Origin: Actinomucor elegans
Taxonomy: Eukaryota; Mucoromycota; Mucoromycetes; Mucorales; Mucoraceae
Assembly: GCA_026027325.1 (NCBI GenBank)
Contig: JAMSLZ010000001.1
Location: forward strand, 1,922,001-1,986,000
DNA: 64,000 bases
Direction of reading: 5' to 3'
Shown here: piece by piece, positions 48,170-60,492 of the stretch
Layout of the letters: each line of letters starts with the position of its first letter
How positions within the stretch are numbered: the first letter of the stretch is position 1
Notes under the pieces: generated by a model
Seen by the model: only the letters and a program-made list of their open reading frames with translations
What the model was told of the DNA's origin: nothing
The model's database searches: none
Translations under genes and position numbers: made by a program

Positions 48170-49518
48170 GATTATGTCATATTGTACACATCAGCTTTCC
48201 ATTGTCATATATATATACACACACACCTTCATCTATAATAAAAGGCTTGTTTAACCAAGGCTAGATTCTATGCACTATTGTTATGTTTACATTGGTTAAA
48301 ATGTTTAATCTATCTATATGCTAGTAAACAATGCAGCTTCATGTATCATCAGGGTTTATTACATTCAACTTGCGATTGAATGAAGACTTTAATCATTGGC
48401 ACTGCTAGTAACTGCTGATATATATATATATATATATATAACAGATGAGTATCTGCAGTTAATATACCATTTCTGTATTTGCCATTCCTTTGATACTGAC
48501 ATACTAATAATTGCATTTAGCGGACGGGGTTTGAACGTGGAATTGAGGCATGGTATACTCGGCTAATCATATAATCGTATATTATAGGGTCAAACACATA
48601 GGCAAAATCAATAATGCTTTAAATCTGGGGAAACATATGGATCAAAACATGTTTTTTTTCAATACACCAAATTTCACATATAACTCTAGATCAGATGGGG
48701 TAGGTTCTAGATCGTTCCAAAGGTATAATGTTTTTGCCATTCGGAACTACCTTTTATTTACTACTATTTCATCTGTACATAGACAATTTTGTCTTCTATA
48801 AAGTTAATAATGACTAAAAATCCAAGCTGGTGCTATTCGTCTTCTACAATCAGGATAAAAGTTCGATTCCTGATGCTATCATCGGAGATACAATGAACCT
48901 AACTCCCAGTTTCGTTGGCTAAAGCCCATCGAGATGATTTGGGTAGATAAAGAACGTTATCCTTACTAAATCTCATTCACATCAATAACGAAAAGCGCTA
49001 CGTTCTTGAAATCCGGGGTCAAATATTAAGTCATTAAGAGTTCTTTCAAAGTACATTTAGCTTTGCAATTTAATACTGCCTTCAACAGATGCTAAGTAAC
49101 TCGAGAATATATAGGATTTGCCGTTTAAAATCTTGTTTTACATTTTCATCATTATACAGTTAACACCATCCGAATTTAACAACTTTTAAGTTTGATTAAA
49201 ATTAAAGGCCTGAATGCATGTCTTTTGTTTCCTATGTCACAATTCCTATTTCTTAGGGGAAAATTTCAATTAAAACTTCAAAAAAATTGGCATGGCACAC
49301 TAATTGACACATAAGATCTCATTCTATATATATATATACACCAAAGTCGAGAACCAGATAACAAAGGTACTTCCTAACATCTATTCTCATATATAAATTA
49401 TCAGTTTAACATGATCTTCATCCTCAAAATATAAAGATCCGTATGTCCAATACTGAATAAAATGTTTTATTTATTTACAACGATTCCATTACTAAACTAA
49501 TATATCTTTTTATCGACC
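48170..49518. other. Intergenic stretch
   Basis: 1.35 kb between convergent genes. Contains a (TA)n run at 48419-48440 and a second (TA)n near 49327-49339. A tRNA-like fragment near 48815-48885 is discussed among rejected items. The 83-codon frame at 48550-48801 has no support. Confidence 0.55.
48419..48440. repeat. (TA)n microsatellite
   Basis: Eleven TA units. Confidence 0.9.
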
Positions 49519-50882
49519 TTATTGCTTTTTCTCTATCATGTTACTAACAAATTTGTCTATCTGTGTCTGCTGAATCTTCAACTGTTCCATTAACATATGG
49601 ATCATTTTATCCTTTTCCTCTAAAGCGCTCTTGTTGTTTCTCTCCATCGTCTCCAAAGCACTCCTATGGCCTGATTCCATCAACTCCAACTTTTGTTGAA
49701 GCAACTTAATTTGTTCATCCTTGTTAATACCAAACAACGATGTAGTGGATGGAGTGAATACCGACGGCTTAAACACCGGTGTACTGAATGCTGGTTGAGG
49801 AAAGAGAGAAGTAGCGCTTCCATTTTGTGCCTCCAGCTTCTTTCTTCGCTCCACTTCATGTATAAATGATTGAGATTCGGCAATGCCTCCTTGGCACGCG
49901 TTTGTAAAACATTCTAATGCTAGGTCCAAATTGGTAAATGTGCCAGTACCATTGAGATAGCACTCGCCCAAATTCTGCTGTCCTTGCTTGCTTCCTGCTT
50001 CCGTTGCTTTCTTGTACCATAAAAATGCTTGATACCAATCCTGACGTACGCCCATTCCCTTTTCATAAAAATACCCCACATTGCACATAGCGTCAGCATA
50101 ACCGCTTTGTGCAGCTTCCAAGTACAACTTGAAGGCCAAATCAAGATTCACCTGTTTGCCTAATCCATGTTGATGTAAAAGAGCTGAATTGTAGGTAGCC
50201 AGCGTGTGGCCCTTTGCAATTGCCTTGTCATAGTAACAATGCGCTTGCACATAATCACAGTGAGTACCATGGCCGTGATGATACAAGTTTCCCAAACGAA
50301 ACTCGGCTTCTGCGTAGCCTGCTTGAGCCGCTTCCATGTAATAAAGATAAGCGCGGTAGTAGTTTTGAGGCTTTCCTCGACCATATTCGCACATGATACC
50401 TAACTGCGTTTTGGCTTCAGCATCGCCATTGGCTGCTGCTTTGAGATACCATGCCTCTGCTGTTGTATAGTTTTGCTGGCTGGCATCCCCAGTATTGTAA
50501 AGATCGCCGAGTTTACATTGGGCTTTGACGTGATTCTTTTCAGCTGCTTTTTTAATGTACACTTCAGCCAACTCGCGCGAGACGTGGACACCTTCACCGT
50601 TGAGATACATGATACCAAGTTGATATAATGCATTTTCATTATGGTTTATGGTTGCACAATACTCCAAATTATTGAATGCTTTTTCATATTGTTTGTTCTT
50701 GTAATGCTCCATACCGACTCTGTAGTTTTGTAGCTCTAAAGGAGGCGCTGGGCTCTTAGAAGTGATAGAAGCTGTATAATATTAAAACTGTTAGTCTAGA
50801 TATTCACATAACGCCTATGCTTTTACATTGTATACTTACGTCCTGCTGCAGCTCCAAAAGTGAATACGTTATTATCGCCCAT
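49519..50882 (-). CDS. Sel1-repeat protein with C-terminal coiled coil
   Basis: Two exons, minus strand: 50840-50882 and 49519-50771; 431 residues. After MGDNNVFTFGAAAG and a short Pro-rich stretch there are seven or eight Sel1-like repeats of 36 residues (ALYQLGIMYLNGEG, AQCKLGDLYNTGD, AKTQLGIMCEYGRG, AEFRLGNLYHHGHG, AMCNVGYFYEKGMG, GQQNLGECYLNGTG). Then a Phe/Pro/Ser-rich linker (SLFPQPAFSTPVFKPSVFTP) and a coiled coil (KLLQQKLELMESGHR, EEKDKMIHMLMEQLKIQQ). Sel1 repeats scaffold complexes, for example in ERAD and chitin synthase regulation; there is no signal peptide or membrane span, so a cytosolic adaptor is likely. The partner is unknown. Confidence 0.85.
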
Positions 50883-52731
50883 GCTTAGTTTATGAGTATG
50901 CTTTGGTATGAGAATGAAAAGTAAAAGAATGAATAAAGGAAATCAAGCTATTAAGATGCACTATTTATCAATCTTCGTGTTACGTATAGAGCCGCAGTAA
51001 ATCTGTAGTAAGTAATATACTATTCCACTCTTCAGCTACCTATATAGAAAGAGTCTCACAAAATCCCAGATGAGTTTATTTACAACCATCAGTTTTAGGA
51101 TTTTAGCTATTTAATATAATATATTCCAGACTTAAAGATAGCTTTGATCTCAAAAACTGTTCGTTCCAACCAAATATGTGCCATGTTATAAATTAGCAAA
51201 TGCTAATAAACATTTTGGCGGCTCAAACCTTCAGAATAAAATTCAGCGCCTGTTAGATTCAACAACTCATTATGCGCATGGAGCACTAATCAAATGTGAT
51301 ATGGGGACCAGGATCTGTAAAGTGATCTATTGCTTGTACTGCGGTGCACTGAGTACGAAATGAGCATATACTTTACAAAATACCTAAGGAGTAATCTCAA
51401 ATTATTATTTCGTTTTGTTGAAGTACTAAGGGTATTTCGGATAGTATACAACGAGTAATTTTTTAGTAATCGATATTTCACCAAATTTTTAAAACACTTG
51501 GCAAAGTTTGGATAACGCTAGAACAAGTAGGCCAAGTAGCATCTTGGGTTGACATTTTAAACTTCTTTATGAGAAAACTCGAGAATTAAAAGGAACAAAG
51601 ATAGATTCCTACATACAAAGAACTGATTATGCACAAAAAAACGCGAAATTAAATACTTGTATGTAAAAGCAACCGCTTACCTAATACCAGTAATCGTCAA
51701 GGGCAAATAAAGTTTTGAAAACTGACATTTGAAAATTCAGTGAAATCTCCGCTATTCTTTGCCCATTTTGAACGAATGCTAGTAAAAGGTTTAGAACGAG
51801 AAAACAACGATTCATTTTCATTATCAAATAATACAGACTTCGAGAGACAGAGTAGTCAAATTTGATATGTACTCCCTTGAAGCAATATCGACATCATATC
51901 GAGATAGCACTGCTGCATTAGTAGGAAATGCGCTTATACTACTATTATTATATCATACAAAATAATTATTCATATCCTGAATACAGACAATAAAGAGTTT
52001 CACATCCAAGCTATTCATAAAGACAGTCATGTAACGATTTACAATTTGCTTCTATAATGTGTTCTTTTATTGATATAATCATGAACATTTACAACACATT
52101 TGATTCTTTTTTGTCAGTAATAAGAAAAAAAAGGGAGGAAGGAAAATAAACTATTTGACAATTTTGGCTACTTTTCTTATTCTTGATTTAGCTTTCTAAT
52201 CATGCTAAAATATGGAAAAAGGAATATATAGCGAAAAAAAAAAACTTCGTTTTTCTCTTCATTGTAGCATGCTCCCCACTTCATCTGACTATTTACTATT
52301 TGCTTTAAAGTTCTCGACATGATCGAGATTATTTTTGATGATGGCATTATTGGTTTGGTGGGGAACAGAGAGTTTTGAGATACCAGAGGTATTTTCAATA
52401 GGTACTGCATCTCTGTTCTTTTTCATTGAATTTTTTTTTTCAAATGGGTTTTAGATATTTCTAAGTATACTGCTATAAGGAGGTGTTGGCTGTCTACACC
52501 ATCTTCTAAATCAACAGATCTAATTATATATAATAATAATCACTGGCAAACTATGGGATTACTCTGTGAGTAGGGATAGTAAGTTGACTGATTGTAAGCT
52601 CCAATTAATCTTTCTTGGTAGTCCACTTGGATTCTGTACAGCTACCATCCTGGCGGAATTTTAATGCTTCTGGATGATCAGACTGGTAGAACAAAATCCA
52701 GAAGCGAAAATCTTTTTATTTTAGCTCTACT
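50883..52731. other. Intergenic region between divergent genes
   Basis: 1.85 kb upstream of both the Sel1 protein and the helicase. Carries a plus-orientation dispersed element at 51247-51320. Frames at 51178-51363 (overlaps the repeat), 51290-51484 and 52177-52410 are not supported. Confidence 0.55.
51247..51320 (+). repeat. Dispersed element copy 15
   Basis: Left half CTGTTAGATTCAACAACTCA, then ATGGAGCACTAATCAAATGT and AGGATCTGTAAAG. Confidence 0.6.
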
Positions 52732-55700
52732 ATGTCGGGTAAGAAGAACAAATCCAGCAAGGCTTCAACACCAGTCCCTGCTGCCACCACTAACACCAAA
52801 AAGTCGGCCCCATACAAAAAGGGTATCGTGAAATCCGGCAACGCAGGCTCGAAAAAAGATCTTACGAACACCGATGATCAACCCGTTCAACGTAGCATCT
52901 TTGGCGACTGGACCGGCAAGACGCCTGTCTCATTACTCCATGAACATTGTCAAAAGGCTAATTGGGAAAAACCTGAATACGACATTAAGCGCCGAAAAGA
53001 CGGGCAATTCCTCGGCACCATTACCTTGAGCCAGCGAAACAAAAAAACCGCCCAAATGCAAACAGTGACCATGACACCACCCGAGGAATGTCAGTTACCT
53101 ACTGCGATCGAGGCTCGTCACTTGGCTGCTACCTACGTACTTCACCGCGTCAAGTCTCATATGCCTTTATATCGCGTTTTACCACCTCAGCACCGAGATT
53201 ACTGGCGCCAGTTTGATGCAGCCAAGACAAACGCTAATGCATGGCAGTACGAACCCGATCCATTTACAGCACATGCACCTTTGAATACACCAAAGAAACA
53301 TAGACAGATACCAACCAAGGAACATGCTGCTTCCGCTGTGCCAATGCCCGTCAAGGCATCAAGTAATGAGAAGCCTACAGAAATGGATGAAAAGATGAGA
53401 AAGGATTGGAAGAATTTGCCAGCAATTCAGATGGGTGCCGAGAACCGAGAACTAGTTGAGCGCGTAATAAAGAAATCAAGAATCGCATATCAACCTGTAA
53501 GTTGTTCAAGGAACAGACACAAAAAGACAATGAGCTAAAAGTCAATCTAGTTACCTAGAAAACATACAAAAGAGGAACGAAAGCAGATCTTGGATGAGTT
53601 GGTGAAAATGGGATTTCGAAGTGCTCATGCTGATGAAGCACTGGATTATTCAATTGACAAGACAAGTGCATTGGATTGGCTTTGTAAGTGGATTCATAAT
53701 ATCATGGAGCTTCATTACTGATCGTTGACATTTGATAATTAGGTTTACATGTACCTGAAGATGGTAAAAGAAAACCACAGTCATGCATATTCAATTATCT
53801 GTTAGTAATAAGTAATTATTATAGATCTACCTGCTAACTTCATGCTGGCCAACTACAATCCCACCATGACTACCATCTCGCACACGACCCAATCATTGGG
53901 TCGAGACTGGCTTCTCAAACGCATGAGCGCCATAGGATACCCTGAGAGCATTTGTCAAGAAGCCCTTGTTTTGGCCAATGAAAATGACGCTAAAGCTATT
54001 GAATTCCTGCAATGGCGTCTAACTCATGGGGATGAACCTCTGCCTGAAGTTGATTCCTCTCTTATTGATCAAGAAGAGCTGTCACAATCCCGTCAAGACG
54101 AAATCACTGCACTTGCCTCTATTTATGAATCATCTCGCTTTCAGCACGAGACGGATAAAGACAATCGACAGGTTTATAGCTTTGCTTTTAGTGTCAAGAC
54201 CAATCCTGAAAAGAAACATTTGCGTGAAAAACTTGTATTACAAGTGATTATCCCACAAGACTCATATTATCCTTTCGCCTTACCTTTATTTACCATTGAA
54301 TGCGAAGGATTACCAAGTTATTTGAAACTAGCATTGATAAAAGGATTGGTGGAAGAGGCAGAGATGAATTTAGGTATGCCTTTTATCTACATGTGCGCTG
54401 AATGGTTACAAGAGCATGTCGACCGTATGATTGCTCATCCACCCAAGTTGCGTGATATGACCGAACGACTCAACAGCTTCGATTTATTGACAAACGGTAA
54501 AAAGATGCCTCGACATAACAAGTATCAACACAAGCAACGACATCAGAAGCCATTGAGACCTGATGCTGCTGTCTCACAATCACTAAAGGATGCTTTAGAG
54601 GAGATGCATAATTCAGCTGCATATGTATCTATGGGTCTTGTACGTTCCAATCTACCAGCACATCATTTCAAATCCACTGTAGTGAAAACTGTGCTAGCAA
54701 ATACTGTTACCATCGTTAGTGGTGAAACTGGTTGTGGTAAAACGACTCAAGTGCCTCAGTTCATTATGGACGAAGAGATCATGCAAGGCCGTGGATCTAC
54801 CTGTAACATGATATGTACACAGCCACGTAAGATCTCTGCTATAGGCGTAGCAGAACGTGTAGCCGCTGAACGATGTCAATCAATCGGTAAGACGGTCGGT
54901 TACGCAGTTCGTGGTGAAACCAAATCGTCTGCTGAAACACGATTGCAGTTTGTCACCACAGGTGTATTATTACGTCGATTACAGAGTGATCCTTCATTAC
55001 AGGGCATTAGTCATGTCTTGATCGATGAAGTTCACGAACGTTCAGTCGACAGTGATTTCTTGTTGATTATCTTGAGACAAGTGTTGAAACGTCGTAAGGA
55101 TTTGAAAGTGGTGCTCATGTCTGCTACAATCAATCAGGAGCTGTTTAGCAAGTATTTTGATGGAGCACCCGCAATTGAGATCCCAGGTTTTACGCATCCT
55201 GTCCAGGACTTTTACTTGGAAGACATCTTGGATATGACGTCCTTTGTTTCACATATGCCTATGGTGAAAGGATCTAACAAAAAAGACGAAGAGAGCTCAG
55301 TATTACCTAAAGGTGAATGGGCACAATGGCAAGTACCGTACTTGGAGAAAGGATACAAGGAGCATACAGTGCGTACCTTGGCAAAGTACCGTAACCAAGA
55401 GAAAATTGATTATGACCTTGTGGCCACTACTGTTCGTCACATTGTAGATACTGAAACTGTGCATATTGATGGTATTCAACCTGCTATTCTCATTTTTATG
55501 CCTGGTGCCATGGAAATCAAACGCTGCGTAGAAACGCTTCATGAAACATTAAGAGGCGGTGATTTTGAAATATTACCTTTGCATGCCAACTTATCTCCAC
55601 AAGAACAAACTCGTGTATTCAAACCTGTGCCAGCACACATTCGTAAGATCGTAGTAGCCACCAACGTTGCTGAAACTTCCATTACCATTGAAGGCGTTGT

Positions 55701-57182
55701 GTATGTTATTGATACTGGTCGTGTTAAAGAAACCCAGTTTGAAGCAGCTAACAGTATGATGCATTTGGTGGAAACATGGGCTTCTCGTGCTTCCTGTAAG
55801 CAACGTCGAGGTCGTGCTGGTCGTACACGTCCTGGCCAGTGTTTCAAGCTGTTTACACGCGATACAGAACAGCAAAGAATGCGTCCGCAGCAAGTACCTG
55901 AATTGCTTCGGACGCCTTTGGAACAGTTATGTTTGACGGTCAAATCGATGGGAGAGCATGATGTACGAAAGTTTTTGGCTATGGCTATCGATCCTCCTTC
56001 GACAGCGGCTTTAGATAGTGCCTTGAAATCGCTACGCGAGGTAGAAGCGATTGATCTAACAGACCGTGGTGATTTGACGGCGTTAGGAAAGCATATGGCT
56101 AATATCCCTGCTGATTTAAGAATTAGTAAGATGCTATTGTTTGGTTCTGTGTTTGGTTGTCTTGACCCTATGTTGACTATTGCTTCAATCATGTCTTTGA
56201 AGAGTCCATTCACTTCACCCATGGAGAAAAGAGATGAAGCGAGACAGTAAGCCTGATAGACTTTGTGTCACTCTTAAAGAAACTTATGCATATATTTCAT
56301 AGGGCTAGAGAAAAGTTCAATTTCAGTAAGAGTGATTGGTTAACAGACATGAAAGCTTACGAAGAATGGTACAGTATTATCAAGTCAAAGGGTATGAGAG
56401 CTGCCCGTCAGTTTTGTGAAGAAAACTTCTTATCTTTTGCTACATTGAATGAAGTTCAAAACTTGCGCCGTCAATATGCTGATGCATTAGCAGATATTGG
56501 ATTTTATAAAAGAAACCATGACCAGCACTACAATCAACATGCTGATAATGCAAACCTACTTAAGGCCATCTTGTTTGCTGGTCTCAATCCTAATGTAGCC
56601 AAGATTCGACTTCCTGATACCAAGTATGATAAAGTACTTAGTGGTACGATTGAAAGAGAGAAGGAGGCAAGAGAAATCAAGTATTATACAAAGGATGATG
56701 GTAAGATATAAAAGTACTAGATAGATCTGATTGCTGAGCATACGTTTCTTTGTTAATGCAGGCCGCGTATTTTTGCATCCTTCCTCTTTGTTGTTCAATA
56801 ATAACAATTACAGTACCTCATTCTTGACTTACTTTTCAAGAATGACTACGAGCAAGACCTTTATTAGAGATGGAACAGAAGTACCTTCCTATGGTATTTT
56901 GTTTTTTGGTGGTAAAATAGATGTAGATCACCTTGGTCGAGGTCTCAAAGTCGGAGAAACAGGCTGGATTAAGTTTAAATCCTGGGCTCGTATAGGCGTT
57001 TTAGTTAACCAACTTAAGAGACTACTCCAACTTGAGCTGGAATTCAAGATAGAAGAACCTGAACTAGATGGTATGTTACTTTTTTAAACAAGTCAAGACA
57101 TGTTTACTCATTACTTTATACAGTTTCAAGCAGTGGAGTAGCACATGCAATTATATCGCTGATAACGAATGATGGTGTCTAA
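52732..57182 (+). CDS. DHX57: DHX57-type DEVH-box RNA helicase
   Basis: Seven exons: 52732-53496, 53551-53683, 53743-53763, 53825-56246, 56303-56700, 56762-57070, 57124-57182; 1368 residues, close to human DHX57. Order: Lys-rich start; a dsRBD-like region (WTGKTPVSLLHEHCQKANW) near 60-160; two UBA-like segments (ILDELVKMGFRSAHADEALD near 268 and DWLLKRMSAIGYPESICQEA near 337); an RWD domain about 395-505; Walker A GETGCGKTTQ near 606; DEVH at 707-710 with ER following; SATI motif MSATIN; TNVAETSITI; QRRGRAGRTRPG near 966; then the helicase-associated and OB-fold regions. ATP-dependent RNA helicase, yeast relative YLR419W; the exact RNA target is not known. Exon 3 has only 21 nt. Confidence 0.93.
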
Positions 57183-57353
57183 TTCTACTGCGGCTGATAA
57201 TCTCCGTCAGTTTCAAACCCAATAGAATAAAAATTTTCACTATAAAATGAAGCCTTCTTTTTGAATTTGCAAGTTCTTTCCTTTTCTTTATTATAACCTA
57301 GAGGGCCGCCAACTTTTGTTTTTCATTTCTTTGTTCAACTTATTTTTAAAAAA

Positions 57354-57766
57354 ATGGATCTTTCTTGGTGTATTATCTGTGACAACCGTGTTGATGATGT
57401 ATTGGTAAGTTTGTTATCACGAAAGAAGCAACCTGTACCTTGAAATCTAACATTTGCCTGTAGAATGATTCTTCTCTTTACTGTTCTGAATCATGTCAAC
57501 TTAAAGACCAAATGACTAGCATAACCAACCAACTCACTATCAATCAACAACAGCAAAAGAAACCTACAGTTGCCAAATCAAGTTTACCTACAGCTACATT
57601 ATTGCGTACTAAGCGATCAAATGCTCCCTCGGCCTCATATCCTTGGATTCCTTTGTATCGCCGTCGTCGTGGTGTAGTTGTATCTAAACGCTGTCAACCT
57701 GTTGTAGCCAGTTCTCTTACAACTGCCAGCGCTTTTATCACTGCTCCTAAAGCTACGATTGTTTAA
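57354..57766 (+). CDS. Ecl1-type small zinc-binding protein
   Basis: Two exons: 57354-57404 and 57464-57766; 117 residues. The N-terminus is a C-x2-C...C-x3-C cluster: WCIICDNRVDD then LYCSESCQLKDQ, the pattern of the Ecl1 family (extender of chronological lifespan in fission yeast, zinc- and starvation-responsive). The remainder is low-complexity, with QQQQKK, SYPWIPLYRRRR and a Ser/Thr/Ala-rich end. The RRRR stretch may direct it to the nucleus. The intron falls between the two Cys pairs, so the module is only visible after splicing. Assignment rests on the Cys pattern alone. Confidence 0.7.
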
Positions 57767-58467
57767 TCATCACTCTTTAATCAACTTCAACATTCAACAT
57801 CTTTCATAACGTTCAACCCCAAAAAAAAATAGAAAACTCAATCAAAACACCTCCAAAAAAAAACTCAGCCAAAATTTAATCACAAAAAATGATAGAAAAA
57901 CATAGAAAAAACTCTTAGAAAACCCTCGCAAAAAAAAACTTTTTATCAAGACTATATTTTCGGTTGATTTTAGGCACGGGGAGGATTGTAAATTACAAGC
58001 AAACCTTTCAGGTTTCTTTATATTTTTTTCTTATTTTATCTTTTATCAAAACAATGTTCCCTTTTAAACCTTTCCGGTTTAATAGAGGTCATTTACATAC
58101 CCATGCCATCTCAACCCATTACTACTTCTCTCTTTTTTTTATAACTTCGAAGCACTCACATACATTATTCATTTCAATAAAAGCATTGGTTATCACAGAC
58201 CAAATCTCTTCAACAGAGATATATACAAATAATACAGTATTCTCCTTTTGTTTCATAGTGTTGTATCAATAATTGACTGGAATGCACATATTATTAGTGA
58301 ACGTGATGACTTCAATGTTTGATTATATCGGATACTAGGGTTTCCCCTGACTATAAACAAACAAAAATGGATAAATATAGAAATTTGTGTTTAATTATGT
58401 AGATATAGTATATTGATTGCATTGCAGTTAAACAAAGACTCTGTTCGATGAAAAGTTTATTTAGAAT

Positions 58468-58525
58468 ATGAAGCACCAATCAGATCTGATATTTGATCGA
58501 AATCATTTCGAGAGGTCTCGAATTG
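58468..58525 (+). repeat. Dispersed element copy 16
   Basis: ATGAAGCACCAATCAGATCT, GATATTTGATCGAAATCATT, TCGAGAGGTCTC. Confidence 0.65.
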
Positions 58526-59036
58526 AACAACTAACGCTGTATAAAATACATATATTATTATATAAAGTTAAGTACGGTTATATATACTCTAGTAAATGTC
58601 TCGCGGTAAAACACAGGCTCTATTAGATTATAACGTGCGTCTTTTGTCTTAAATCGACAATTTTTTTTTTCCATCTCTAAAAGTTTTTACATTTCCCAAA
58701 ACAAAATATGTCAAAAATATTATCCAACAGGCTTAATATTTGAATCCTTCTTAAAATTTCTATTAAATCAGATCTTATTTTTCATTATAAAAAAGGCTCT
58801 TCTATAGGCTTCAAGTTTGGCCGGTATATATTTAAGCAAGAAAAACAGGCATAATCTCAAATTTGAAACAGTTTGATTAAACTACCACTTTATATCTTGT
58901 AATCACCGTTATCAATAAAAACCTTTTTAAAATATGTGCCATGCTTTACCGCCATTTCGCACGTTTAGCATGAAAGATCTGAAACAAAAATAAAATGCAG
59001 TTAGTCTAAAGATCTTTTTGACTATAATCTATTAAC

Positions 59037-59085
59037 CAGGTGTGAAGCTTAACCAAGATTGATTCAGAGATCTATAGATCGAAGC
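59037..59085 (+). repeat. Dispersed element copy 17
   Basis: GTGTGAAGCTTAACCAAGAT then TGATTCAGAGATCTATAGAT. Confidence 0.55.
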
Positions 59086-59160
59086 TTTCGATTGCAGGAT
59101 GGAGCATGTGTAGTTTACAGTCAATCGTTAAAGTGTAGTATATTCATAATACTTTCATTG

Positions 59161-59243
59161 TACGATAGCTCCAATAGATTCAGCACTTCAGTATGAGCAT
59201 GTACTGATTATCAGATGCGAAATTAATCAAAAATTTCTTAGGG
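59161..59243 (+). repeat. Dispersed element copy 18, followed by poly-A
   Basis: Left half CTCCAATAGATTCAGCACTT, ATGAGCATGTACTGATTATC, core AGATGCGAAATTAATC; a 41-nt A run starts 10 nt downstream. Confidence 0.65.
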
Positions 59244-59252
59244 CCAGATTTC

Positions 59253-59253
<1 letters not shown>

Positions 59254-59294
<41 letters not shown>
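59254..59294. repeat. Poly-A run (41 nt)
   Basis: Longest homopolymer in the window, directly after a dispersed element copy in the same orientation. Confidence 0.95.
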
Positions 59295-59296
<2 letters not shown>

Positions 59297-60492
59297 GATA
59301 ATAGCCTACTTAATTAAAGAAGATATCTAATATTTTTTATTCTTCTAAGTATATAATGATTTTTTACACAAATAGTATTAATATATATTGTGTCTTTCTG
59401 CAACTGTTTGCTTTCAAAATAAAAAGTATCAAACTTCACGACTCATTCTGAGCTAGACTATGAAACAAGGAAAACTGGTCACAGCTTTCTATCATTGTTT
59501 GTTGGTTTCCAAGGCATTCTAAAGATATAATTTGTACAGTAACTTTATTGTTTATAATTCAAAGTATACACTCCTATTTTTATCGTATTTTTGTAAATAT
59601 AAAACATATTACTAATTACTGTTAAACAAAATTTAGCACATATCAATATCTCATCAAAGCAAATTCTGCATTTTAGAGGAAATACAGGGCGAATTTCACA
59701 CCATTCGATACGCAAGTGAATTATGTATAAAGACTATTATTGTAGTTTTTTGCGTATGGATGTTTCGTTGTCATTCAAATGTCGGATGAAAAGTATTACA
59801 GAAGATACTGAACTAACTAATTGTACTTCTTCAGTTCATGCTTTATGAGCCTGGCTTTGAAATCTTATTGAGCAACCTTCGATCGTTAGCTATGGGATCT
59901 AATTCTATGCTACTAGAATTTAAACTTTTTTTTTTGTGGGTTAGCTATAGATTATCTGAATTCAAAGCATGTGGTTGTACAGAAAGGTTAGCTAATAGAT
60001 ATACTTTGTATTTTTCGAGAATTGTGAAAATGTCGCAATCAAGGTACATACATAGTAAGTGTGAAATACTAAGAGCGTAGTACATTTTAGCCCTTGACAG
60101 CAGTTTTAAATGGAGCTCTTAATCCAACATTCTTGATTAATGATTGCTCAAGATGACACCATAGAAATCGTATCTTTAGATACATGCTAAATCCTTGGTT
60201 AGTATACTAATAGTTAAAGCCACAGTGAATATGTTTTACTATCTGTATTCGAATAAAGATAGATTTTTCTTGCATTTATAAAGGAACTGTACTCCCCCCC
60301 CCCCTTATATAAAGTTACTAAAAGTAACTTCTTCAGCAAAAAGAGAAAAAAAAAGTTGCGCAATTGGATATTGAAAGGCGCAATAAACACGAAAAAGGGT
60401 TGAATGTTACACCATAAGCTTTGAGATATATGTACAATGAAAAGCATCTGTATATTTCCTTTTTCTCCTCTTTACCTCCATTAAACAAAAAC

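Larger units (their letters stand above)
57767..60492. other. 2.7 kb intergenic stretch
   Basis: Begins with an A/C-rich 3' flank (57800-57960). Holds three dispersed element copies (58468-58525, 59037-59085, 59161-59243), the last followed 10 nt later by a 41-nt A run, and a C11 run at 60294-60304. Frames at 57964-58272 and 59838-60080 have no support. Confidence 0.6.

Noticed and set aside
48815..48885. tRNA-like fragment (GTCTTCTA...AGTTCGATTCCTGAT)
   Set aside because: It resembles the anticodon and T arms of a tRNA-Arg(UCU), but I find no matching acceptor stem or intact D arm and there is an extra base in the anticodon loop. At most a decayed tRNA.
55539..56222. 227-codon open frame on the minus strand
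   Set aside because: It is the antisense of the helicase core of DHX57, whose motifs are unmistakable on the plus strand.
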